Below, in pieces: positions 45,729 through 53,686 of a DNA stretch of 64,000 nt (position 1 is its first letter; each line of letters opens with the position of its first letter). This DNA comes from Mangrovibacter plantisponsor (GTDB lineage Bacteria > Pseudomonadota > Gammaproteobacteria > Enterobacterales > Enterobacteriaceae): assembly GCF_003182475.1 (NCBI RefSeq), contig NZ_QGTS01000010.1:124001-188000 (forward strand). The letters run 5' to 3'. A program made the position numbers and the translations under genes. The notes beneath the pieces are model-generated. The model worked only from the letters and a program-made list of their open reading frames with translations. It was not told the DNA's origin and did no database searches.

Positions 45729-45854
45729 ATGAGCATAAACAATACACAAGAAAAAACGACTGATAACAATCCAGTCTACCGCTCAGGCAGGCATATGCTT
45801 TGGGCAATGGTTGTTTTTTTACTTATTGCACTGGGGTTAAAGCTAATTAGCTAA
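45729..45854 (+). CDS. 41-residue single-pass membrane peptide
   Basis: A 41-codon frame: a polar, charged N-terminus of about 22 residues (with NTQEKTTDNNPVYRSGRH) and one hydrophobic segment (LWAMVVFLLIALGLKLIS) at the C-terminus. No strong ribosome site is seen (a run of TAATTAAT precedes the ATG), but the frame ends six bases before a clear terminator hairpin (45861-45898), which supports a short transcript. The layout resembles known enterobacterial small membrane proteins; I recognise no family. Confidence 0.55.
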   Translation: MSINNTQEKTTDNNPVYRSGRHMLWAMVVFLLIALGLKLIS

Positions 45855-45860
45855 TTTTTC

Positions 45861-45898
45861 CCACACGCTGGCCCCACCGCTGGCGTGGTCTTTTTGTT
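45861..45898 (+). terminator. Terminator after the small membrane peptide
   Basis: CCACACGC (45861-45868) pairs with GCGTGG (45883-45888) around a partly paired loop, followed by TCTTTTTG. Confidence 0.75.
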
Positions 45899-46020
45899 AA
45901 TACTGCACAGCCAAAAATGCAGAAATAGCCCACAAAACAACCTTTATTCTTCGCAACAGCTTTTCACCCACTGCATACACTCAAAATGACTGACGCCATG
46001 CGTCGCTAACCGAGGTATCC

Positions 46021-46329
46021 ATGATGAAACGCATAATACCTGTGGTGCTGAGCTCAGCACTTCTGTTTTCCCCTTGTTTACTTGCCTCACAACCCCAGGG
46101 CGGCACCATTACATTTCGGGGAAGCATTGTGAACCCGTCATGCGATCTCGAAAACTCATCTGTAGAAAGAGCCGTAAACCTGCGTTGTGCAGATAACACC
46201 CACAAAGTTCAGCAAACTTTTTCCATGCATGATCAAACATGGCGGCCCACGCTGTCGCCACTGGTGAAGGCGATTTCTTACCAGCAGGCCGCAGAAAATG
46301 TGTATTTAGTGACAGTGGAATATAACTAA
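46021..46329 (+). CDS. Orphan fimbrial-type (pilin-fold) protein
   Basis: 102-residue secreted protein with a signal peptide (PVVLSSALLFSPCLLAS). The mature start GGTITFRGSIVNPSCDLE with one Cys, and a second Cys in NLRCADN, is the classic N-terminal half of type 1 pilin-like subunits. It stops after about 80 mature residues, shorter than a major pilin, and there are no chaperone, usher or other subunit genes near it. The initiator may be either of two adjacent ATGs. It ends 34 bases before a hairpin. Confidence 0.72.
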   Translation: MMKRIIPVVLSSALLFSPCLLASQPQGGTITFRGSIVNPSCDLENSSVERAVNLRCADNTHKVQQTFSMHDQTWRPTLSPLVKAISYQQAAENVYLVTVEYN

Positions 46330-46363
46330 GTCCTGTTGCCATCCAGGAAAGAGCATATTAATA

Positions 46364-46382
46364 AACGGGCTGAAGGCCCGTT
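46364..46382. terminator. Terminator hairpin between the pilin-like gene and the phosphodiesterase gene
   Basis: AACGGGC-TGAAG-GCCCGTT followed by ATTC; a second small hairpin (GGGAGCATCACGCTCCC) follows at about 46397-46413. Lies between convergent genes and may serve both. Confidence 0.65.
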
Positions 46383-46445
46383 ATTCTGCACAACAGGGAG
46401 CATCACGCTCCCTGTTAAATGTGACCGCTAAAAAACTTATTCCAG

Positions 46446-48098
46446 TTACACCACCACTTCAATCCGCGGCTGGCTGCTCATCAACCAGACAGCAAGGGCA
46501 GATGCATTAAGTGGGCGGGAATATAAATACCCCTGAGCGATATCGCATTGCAGCTCACACAACTGGCTGCGCTGCTGCTCAGTTTCCACCCCTTCCGCTA
46601 CCACCGTTTGTTGCAGGCTCTGGCCGATTTTCACTACTGTCGTGGCAATGGCTTTCATTTTGCTGCCATCATTTAAATCACGCATAAAACTTTGGTCGAT
46701 TTTCAGTTCCGTCATTGGCAAGTGCGCCAGGCGAGACAGGCAAGAGAAGCCGGTACCAAAGTCGTCCATCGACAGGCCCACACCCAGCTCGCGAACCGCA
46801 CAAATCACTTCCATGGTTTCCGGGCGCTTGTCCATCATCACCCCTTCGGTGATTTCAATGGTCAGGCAGTCTGGTGGAATACGGAACTGGCGCAACAGGT
46901 AGCCAATGTATTGCGGCAGGCTGCTGTTATAAAAGTTAATTGGCGACAAATTCACAGACACCACAGGCACCATGATTTTGTTATTACGCCACTCCGCCAT
47001 TTGGCGGCAAGCTTCATGGAGTGTCCAGCGGCCAATCGCTTCAATTTCGCCCGTCTCTTCTGCCAGCGCGATAAATTTTCCTGGGGGAATATCGCCCAAC
47101 ACAGGGTCGGTCCAGCGGGCCAGCGCTTCCACGCCATAAAGCTCACCATTTTTCAGCCACACTTGTGGCTGGTAATGCAGGTGGAGATGATTACCGGCAA
47201 TCGCCAGTTTCAGTGCCGCAGCCAGTTTCAGCCGCTCCTGGTCCACCTGGTTCATTTCACTGTGGAAGAACAGGTAACCACCAGACGCAGCGGCTTTTGC
47301 CTGGTGCGATGCATGGTTAGCCTGTTTAAGTAACATATCCCGCTCAGCGCCATGCTCAGGGTACAGGCTCACACCGGTGCTGACAGTCACGTTCAAAGCC
47401 ATATCAGCAACATTGAACGGAATGCGGAACAGCGCCTGGATTTTCTGGGCTACTGACGTTGCTCTGGTGATATCGCAATCCGGCATAACCATCACAAATG
47501 AGTCGCTGTCGGCGTGGCTGACAAAAGCATGACGCGAAAACTCACTACTCAGGCGGCGTGCAATCTCTGCCAGTACCTGGTCGCCAGCCGCATAGCCAAG
47601 CGCGTCATTCACATCCTTGAAATGATCCAGATCGAGGAAAAACAACGCGGCACGCGTGTGTTCATCTCCGGCAATCAGGGTATCAATATACTGATGCAGT
47701 GCGCGGCGTTTTGGCAGGCCGGTCAGATGATCGAAATTAGAAAGCTGCGTGATTTTTTCCTGGTCGACATGCACAACGATCATGCACGGCGCTTCATTTC
47801 CAGGCCCACCGTCGTAACTGATAGTCGCACTTAACGCATTTTCTTCGCCTGTTGCAGTAATCACCGTCAGCTGTGTTGTCTGCTGAGATTCCGTTGTTTG
47901 TTCTGGTGTATAAAATAACGGGATCTCTGCCGCCCGGCGGCCAAATACGGTAACGCCAGGGTAGCCCCAAAGCTTCTCTGCTGCACGATTGAAGAAAATA
48001 ACTGTTTGCGAACTGTCTAATAGCACAACAGCATCATGAACATGCTCTAACGCAGCAAGCATATTCTGAGAGCCGAAAACCTCATTATCAGAATGCAT
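46446..48098 (-). CDS. PAS-GGDEF-EAL cyclic-di-GMP phosphodiesterase
   Basis: 550-residue signalling protein: PAS sensor (about 12-115, VVLLDSSQTVIFFNRAAEKLWGY), GGDEF domain (about 120-285) and EAL domain (about 295-545). The cyclase signature is degenerate (SHADSDSF in place of GGDEF), so synthesis is unlikely. The EAL domain looks active: VEALARW, NLSPINF, ITEGVMM, DDFGTGFSCL, KIDQSF and VAEGVET are all present. Divergent from the cellulose genes, it should break down the c-di-GMP that activates BcsA. No membrane segment; cytosolic. The layout resembles DosP and the acetobacterial PDEA proteins. Confidence 0.9.
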   Translation of the reverse strand: MHSDNEVFGSQNMLAALEHVHDAVVLLDSSQTVIFFNRAAEKLWGYPGVTVFGRRAAEIPLFYTPEQTTESQQTTQLTVITATGEENALSATISYDGGPGNEAPCMIVVHVDQEKITQLSNFDHLTGLPKRRALHQYIDTLIAGDEHTRAALFFLDLDHFKDVNDALGYAAGDQVLAEIARRLSSEFSRHAFVSHADSDSFVMVMPDCDITRATSVAQKIQALFRIPFNVADMALNVTVSTGVSLYPEHGAERDMLLKQANHASHQAKAAASGGYLFFHSEMNQVDQERLKLAAALKLAIAGNHLHLHYQPQVWLKNGELYGVEALARWTDPVLGDIPPGKFIALAEETGEIEAIGRWTLHEACRQMAEWRNNKIMVPVVSVNLSPINFYNSSLPQYIGYLLRQFRIPPDCLTIEITEGVMMDKRPETMEVICAVRELGVGLSMDDFGTGFSCLSRLAHLPMTELKIDQSFMRDLNDGSKMKAIATTVVKIGQSLQQTVVAEGVETEQQRSQLCELQCDIAQGYLYSRPLNASALAVWLMSSQPRIEVVV

Positions 48099-48654
48099 AT
48101 TTATTTTTCTTAGATGAAAAGATCGGCTTCATGCTAATAGAAAGAGATCGGTTGTTCAATATCCCAACAACATTATATTGGTAAAGATCATTACTTATAG
48201 ATTGTATCAATATATCCCTTTTTATTTATTGATAAAGAGATACTCATGCCTGCCGATAACTCTCCATGGATTGTGAACGAAGTATGAATTTTTTTGTTAT
48301 TTATTATCTATCAACTACTCTTATTTATAGTCTTCCTCGTAATAACTTTTTTGTCTTTGCCAGTGCCACATGAGGCCTGGCGGGCAACTCCTCCCAGTAT
48401 TCATAGAGAAAGTTTTAATTATTCATAGACAGATCAAATAAATCATTTTTGATTTATCGATACACTCACTTGACCTGTACCTGCCTCACACACAGTATAT
48501 AAGGAAATTCTCAATTCGTCGGATATGAACAGATTTCATTACTTTTTTATTGAATAAATAATGAAAAGGTAATGCTACCGCTCGCAGTACACCGGCGGGT
48601 AAGAAAGAAGACGAAAACCACACAACGTTCTTTATATTAGGGCCAGACACGATT
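48099..48654. other. Divergent regulatory region of the phosphodiesterase and bcs genes
   Basis: 556 AT-rich bases without a gene. Contains a perfect palindrome at 48438-48457 and promoter-like hexamers (TTGACC at 48470 and TATATA at 48496, spacing 20, longer than ideal). Confidence 0.5.
48438..48457. promoter_or_regulatory. Palindrome upstream of the bcs genes
   Basis: ATAAATCA-TTTT-TGATTTAT, a perfect 8+4+8 inverted repeat about 200 bases before the bcsO-like gene and just upstream of the TTGACC hexamer. A possible binding site for a dimeric regulator; which one is unknown. Confidence 0.5.
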
Positions 48655-49047
48655 ATGTATGACGATCTCAGTTCTTTGACAGCAAAGCTGCAAATGTCCG
48701 GTGTTGCCTTCCAGCAAATGGATGATGCCCAGACCGATGACACAGAAGACGATGTAACCGTAACTCATGAATCCACTCCGGTCACTCATAGCACAGCGCC
48801 TGATAATGTTAAATCTATCAATCGCCTGGAGAGTACTAATTTGAATAACGCAGCGCCTGTCAGCAAAGCAAAACATAAACTGGCCGAACTCCAGGCCGCA
48901 CCTGTAACACCCGTGCACACCAGCCGGGGCAGCTCCCTTGCTTCCGGTATTATGGAAAGCGTTGCCCAAATGACCCGCCCGGCAACCAGCGCACGTGAAG
49001 AAAACCCGGTACGTCTGGATATCTTATTCGCCGTCATTGGCAAATAA
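48655..49047 (+). CDS. BcsO-like low-complexity protein of the type I cellulose operon
   Basis: 130-residue protein, mostly polar and probably disordered, with acidic Asp-rich N-terminal part (MDDAQTDDTEDDV) and a hydrophobic C-terminal LDILFAVIGK. The beginning YDDLSSLTAKLQMSGVAFQQM recalls the start of BcsO proteins found as first gene of enterobacterial type I bcs operons. The likeness is modest and position is a large part of the argument. No strong ribosome site is visible. Confidence 0.5.
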   Translation: MYDDLSSLTAKLQMSGVAFQQMDDAQTDDTEDDVTVTHESTPVTHSTAPDNVKSINRLESTNLNNAAPVSKAKHKLAELQAAPVTPVHTSRGSSLASGIMESVAQMTRPATSAREENPVRLDILFAVIGK

Positions 49048-49245
49048 CAGAACATCTCATATTTAGCAATATCGGCTTAACAGCCAGAATATAACCAGGC
49101 CAGTATCATACATACCGGCTATTGATTTGCATGTTTGTCTGATTTCATCGCCAGAATTTAACTGGCAGGTAATATTTTTTGGGGTCGCCGGTTTACAGGC
49201 ACTGGCTGGAAAATCCTGCTCATTTTCCTGTTCAAGATAAGAAAT

Positions 49246-51363
49246 ATGCGAAAAATACTGAGATTTATTCTTACATTATTGTTACTGGCATTATCGCTAT
49301 TGGTTATTTTTACACCAATGAATAGCAATAAACAGTACATCTTCGGCATGGCTGTGGTTGCGGCAGTATTTATTATTGGCAGATTTAAAAACAAAAAAGC
49401 CGTTTTAACCATGCTGGTGTTTTCTTTATTAATGTCAACTCGCTATATTTGGTGGCGTGCAACAACAACGTTACATTTTGACTCCAGCGTTGAAATGGTG
49501 CTGGGTTCATTATTATTTGCTGCAGAAATTTACTCCTGGACAATTTTGGTGCTGGGTTATATCCAGATGTCCTGGCCTTTAAAACGCCCTATTGCACCAA
49601 TGCCTGCAGACCAGAGCACCTGGCCTACCGTTGATATCTATGTACCCACCTATAATGAAAGCCTGGATGTAGTACGTGATACCGTTCTGGCAGCACAATG
49701 CATTGAATACCCGAAAGACAAAGTCAGCGTCTATATTCTGGATGATGGCCAACGTGACGAATTCCGTGACTTCGCCGCAGAGGCGGGGGTTGGCTACATT
49801 ATTCGTAGCGAGCACAGCCATGCCAAAGCAGGCAACCTTAACCATGCGATGACACTCACCCGCGGTGAACTGATTTGCGTGTTTGACTGCGACCACGTGG
49901 CAACCCGTGTCTTCCTGCAAGCCACTGTTGGTGCCTTCTTCCAGGATGAGAAACTGGCGCTGATTCAAACGCCGCACTATTTCTACTCGCCGGATCCTTT
50001 TGAACGTAACCTGACACCGGCCAAACGTGTTCCTCATGAAGGCGCACTGTTTTATGGCCCGGTACAACAAGGCAACGACAACTGGAACGCTACCTTCTTT
50101 TGTGGTTCCTGTGCGGTAATTCGCCGTGATGCGTTAAATGAAGTGGGTGGGTTTGCGGTTGAAACCGTTACAGAAGATGCCCACACCGCACTGAAGCTGC
50201 AGCGCCGTGGCTGGAATACTGCCTTCCTGGATATTCCGCTGGCAGCCGGTCTGGCTACCGAACGCCTGGCACTGCATGTTAACCAGCGTATCCGCTGGGC
50301 GCGTGGCATGACCCAGATATTCCGGGTAGATAACCCCATGCTGGGCCGTGGGCTGAAATTCACTCAGCGCCTGTGCTACCTGAACGCAATGCTGCACTTT
50401 CAGTATGGCCTGCCGCGAGTCATCTTCCTGACCGCGCCACTGGTGTTCATGCTGTTTAACCTGAATATTATTTCTTCTTCCGCCACGCTGATCTTCTCCT
50501 ATGCGTTGCCGCACCTGATTTTATCCACCTATGTGAACTCTAAAATCACCGGTCGCTATCGTTACGCATTCTGGGGGGAAATCTATGAAACCGTTATGGC
50601 GTTCCACCTGATACTGCCCACACTGGTAACCATGATTGCACCCAAACTGGGGAAATTTAACGTTACCGACAAAGGCGACCTGCTGGATAAAGACTATTTC
50701 GATGCCACCACTGTACGCCCGCTTATCATCACCGCGTTGTTGATGGTTGGCAGCATGATTTGGGTTGGCGTGCGTTACTACATGGGTTTCTACGCTGGCA
50801 TCGACGCCTGGGTTATCTTGTTCAACATTATTTGGGGCACCTTCAGTACCATCACTCTGCTGGCTTCTATTGCTGTAGCCAAAGAGACAAAACAGGTACG
50901 TAAAACCATCCGGATCACCGCCAAACTCCCCACCCGGGTGCGCTTCTCCGATGGTTCAACCATGGATACACACACGCTTGATGTTTCCATGGGTGGTGCT
51001 CGTGTGGCCCTGGTTAAAGGCCACGACCTTGCCCACAAAAGCGCAGTCATGCTGGAAATCGGCCTGGGTGGTGAAGTGGCGCATATTCCACTGCGCACCA
51101 CTGGCACCGGTGTGGGCGAATTACGCATGGAGTTCGATAGCTTCTCCCTGAATGAACGCCGCAAACTGGTACGTGTTGTGTTATCCCGCGCAGACGCCTG
51201 GTTTAAACCCCCTCATGCGCCAGACCGCCCGCTCGCCTCTTTCCTGAGCATTTTGCGATGTGTATGGGAATTGTTCTTTGGCCGCAAAAAACACGCTAAC
51301 GGGTTTAATGCCCGGATGGCGGAAGTTCCTAAAAAACAGGCAGAGGTTAACGATGCGATTTAA
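49246..51363 (+). CDS. bcsA: Cellulose synthase catalytic subunit (UDP-forming)
   Basis: Inner-membrane GT2 synthase polymerising beta-1,4-glucan from UDP-glucose and extruding it. 705 residues, shorter than E. coli BcsA (872) because the N-terminal extra membrane part is missing, as in other type I operons. Seen: DDGQRDE at 166, DCDH at 214-217, TED at 309-311, QRIRW at 347-351, several membrane helices before and after the GT domain, and a C-terminal PilZ domain with RKTIR (552-556) and DVSMGG (579-584) for c-di-GMP. AAG-AAATATG context; bcsB overlaps its end by 11 bases. Confidence 0.96.
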   Translation: MRKILRFILTLLLLALSLLVIFTPMNSNKQYIFGMAVVAAVFIIGRFKNKKAVLTMLVFSLLMSTRYIWWRATTTLHFDSSVEMVLGSLLFAAEIYSWTILVLGYIQMSWPLKRPIAPMPADQSTWPTVDIYVPTYNESLDVVRDTVLAAQCIEYPKDKVSVYILDDGQRDEFRDFAAEAGVGYIIRSEHSHAKAGNLNHAMTLTRGELICVFDCDHVATRVFLQATVGAFFQDEKLALIQTPHYFYSPDPFERNLTPAKRVPHEGALFYGPVQQGNDNWNATFFCGSCAVIRRDALNEVGGFAVETVTEDAHTALKLQRRGWNTAFLDIPLAAGLATERLALHVNQRIRWARGMTQIFRVDNPMLGRGLKFTQRLCYLNAMLHFQYGLPRVIFLTAPLVFMLFNLNIISSSATLIFSYALPHLILSTYVNSKITGRYRYAFWGEIYETVMAFHLILPTLVTMIAPKLGKFNVTDKGDLLDKDYFDATTVRPLIITALLMVGSMIWVGVRYYMGFYAGIDAWVILFNIIWGTFSTITLLASIAVAKETKQVRKTIRITAKLPTRVRFSDGSTMDTHTLDVSMGGARVALVKGHDLAHKSAVMLEIGLGGEVAHIPLRTTGTGVGELRMEFDSFSLNERRKLVRVVLSRADAWFKPPHAPDRPLASFLSILRCVWELFFGRKKHANGFNARMAEVPKKQAEVNDAI

Positions 51364-53686
51364 ACGCCCGCTTCTGGCAACCTGCCTGTTATGCGCCGTA
51401 AGCCAGACCAGTTTCGCTGCACTGCAGAATGAAACAGATGCCCTGCCGGATTTGCCCCTGCCAGTCAGTGTGCAGGGCAATGCTCCCGCGGCGGATGTTG
51501 CCAGTATTACCGCGGCAAACAACAGCAACCAAAATGTTGCCAACACCATCAGCTTTAAAGATATGGGGGCCTCAACTGGCCTGATAATTTCCGGCCAACA
51601 GTTGCAGAACGGGTTATCGTTTACCCTGCCGGGTGACCTGGTGATTACCGATGCGCACCTCAACCTTAACCTGCAACTGAGTGCGGTCAATGTACCGGGC
51701 GAAAACCTGCAATTAATGCTGAATGGCCAGCCTCTGGGTGCCATACCGCTGGATCAACTCCAGCAAAGTAAAGGCTTCTGGAACCTGGATATTCCGTCAT
51801 CCATGATTGCCTCTCATAACAACCTCAGTTTTCAGCTGAAAACCGGGGACGATATCATTAACGACACCTGGAGCTGCCAGCGCGAACTGCCAGCGAACTA
51901 CCGGGTTACCCTGATGCCGTCTTCCGCGCTGAACTACCAGGGCTTGTGGCTGGATGTGCGTAAAAATCTGAGCACCTTCCCGCGCCCCTTCCTTGATGTT
52001 AAGCAGATGCAAAGTGCCTCGTTAAACGTCGCATTTCCGGAGAACCCGGATGCCTCTGTGTTAACAGCATCGGCGATTGTCGCTTCGCAGTTTGGGGTAA
52101 TGAACAGCGAGAAGGGCACCCAGTTTGCGGCCAAATACAATGAGCTGCCCCCAGGCAACGGGATTCTGTTTGGCAAACCTGGCGACCATATTGGCCCGGT
52201 TGTTATTGCCGACGGCGGTGGCCCGGCATTGCAGGTTATCGATAACCCGCTCAACCCGGCATACAAACTGTTAGTGGTCAGTGGCCGTAATGAAGCTGAG
52301 CTGCGCCAGGCTGCATGGCGCTTAACCCAGCCCGGGTTACCCGACACCGACACCCTGCAGGTGCCGGCTATCACACTTGCCCAACGCCAGGCTTACGATG
52401 CGCCGCGCTGGGTGAATACCCAACACCCGGTAAAACTCAGTTCCCTGGAAACCAACAGCGGCGCACTGGTTGCCCACGGGATTTGGCACGGAGCTAACCA
52501 ACTGGCATTCCGTGCTGCGCCAGACTTATTTATGTGGGATGGCACCACGATACCGCTGCACCTGAATTACAGCTTCGCCCAGAAAACCTGGATTGACGAC
52601 CAGCATTCGTTCCTGAATGTCAGCATCAATGGCGAGTTTCTTAAACGCCTGCCAGCCAGCCGTGGTGGTATTTTCACGCCAGTGATGGATATGCTGGGCT
52701 TATCCAGCCGCCAACAAAACGCCACCGTCAATATCGACCCGGGTACTGTATTTGGGAATAACCAACTGGGCTTCTGGTTTGGTACTGGCGTGCGGAAAAA
52801 CGCCCCCTGCAGCGCCATGGCGGATGACAGTATCCAGAGCCGGGTAGATGGCGACTCCACGCTGGACTTCACTCATGCGTGGCACTTTGGGCAATTACCG
52901 AACCTGGCCTGGTTCACCAGCGCAATGTTCCCGTTCACACGCCACGCAGACCTGGCACAGACGGCGGTTCTGCTGCCGCCTCACCCCAGTTCAGAAGAGG
53001 TCACTCTGCTAATGGATATGATGGCGCAGTCTGGTCGTGACACCGGTGTTGCCGCCAGTTTTGTGCAAATTTATACCGGTATTCCTCAGCAGGACGCAGG
53101 CCAGCAACGCCTGGCTGACAGCGATATTCTGGCAATCAGCAGCCTGAAAAACAGCAACTTAATCACACCGTTGCTGCAGGGTAGTCTGTTCTCGCTGAAC
53201 GAAAATACGCTGGAAGTGGATACGCCCAATGCCGCCAGCCGCCTGATTTCGCTGCTGACCGGTGACTGGGGCAGAACTTACACCGATGCCGCCAGTTTTC
53301 TGGCCGACAACAGTGCCTGGCGCGGGTTTATCAGCCTGCGCTCACCGTGGAACGCAAAACGTGTGGTCGTACTGGCAACCGCAACCAGCTCACAAGGGTT
53401 GCAACAACTCCCGGTGGATATGACCCGGCAAGGATTCCAGTCCGTAGCATCCGGCGATTTTACCGCCGTGACAGGTGCAGGCGATGTCAAAACCTGGCGT
53501 GTTGGCAAGCAGTTCATCACTGGCGATTTGCCTGTGTGGATGCGCGTGCTGTGGTATGCCAGCCAGCACATTTTTTACCTGGCTCTGATTGTCTGCCTGA
53601 TTGCGTTACTGTCCAGCACCTTGCTGTACCAGTGGCTGAAACGACACGCTCACCAACGCCTGCACGGAACATCGAAACATGAATAA
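51353..53686 (+). CDS. bcsB: Cellulose synthase periplasmic subunit BcsB
   Basis: 777-residue partner of BcsA: signal peptide (LLATCLLCAVSQTSFAA), long periplasmic region of carbohydrate-binding and flavodoxin-like domains (with WSCQRELPANYRVTLMPSSAL around 175-195), and a C-terminal membrane anchor (YLALIVCLIALLSSTLLYQWL, about 745-765) that packs on BcsA. The ATG at 51353 lies inside the end of bcsA; longer in-frame starts would read through bcsA sequence. It guides the chain across the periplasm. Overlaps bcsC by eight bases. Confidence 0.95.
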   Translation: MRFKRPLLATCLLCAVSQTSFAALQNETDALPDLPLPVSVQGNAPAADVASITAANNSNQNVANTISFKDMGASTGLIISGQQLQNGLSFTLPGDLVITDAHLNLNLQLSAVNVPGENLQLMLNGQPLGAIPLDQLQQSKGFWNLDIPSSMIASHNNLSFQLKTGDDIINDTWSCQRELPANYRVTLMPSSALNYQGLWLDVRKNLSTFPRPFLDVKQMQSASLNVAFPENPDASVLTASAIVASQFGVMNSEKGTQFAAKYNELPPGNGILFGKPGDHIGPVVIADGGGPALQVIDNPLNPAYKLLVVSGRNEAELRQAAWRLTQPGLPDTDTLQVPAITLAQRQAYDAPRWVNTQHPVKLSSLETNSGALVAHGIWHGANQLAFRAAPDLFMWDGTTIPLHLNYSFAQKTWIDDQHSFLNVSINGEFLKRLPASRGGIFTPVMDMLGLSSRQQNATVNIDPGTVFGNNQLGFWFGTGVRKNAPCSAMADDSIQSRVDGDSTLDFTHAWHFGQLPNLAWFTSAMFPFTRHADLAQTAVLLPPHPSSEEVTLLMDMMAQSGRDTGVAASFVQIYTGIPQQDAGQQRLADSDILAISSLKNSNLITPLLQGSLFSLNENTLEVDTPNAASRLISLLTGDWGRTYTDAASFLADNSAWRGFISLRSPWNAKRVVVLATATSSQGLQQLPVDMTRQGFQSVASGDFTAVTGAGDVKTWRVGKQFITGDLPVWMRVLWYASQHIFYLALIVCLIALLSSTLLYQWLKRHAHQRLHGTSKHE

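Noticed and set aside
46692-47333. 213-codon open frame on the plus strand
   Set aside because: Antisense to the EAL/GGDEF gene, whose motifs are unmistakable; the product is His/Gln-rich without family likeness.
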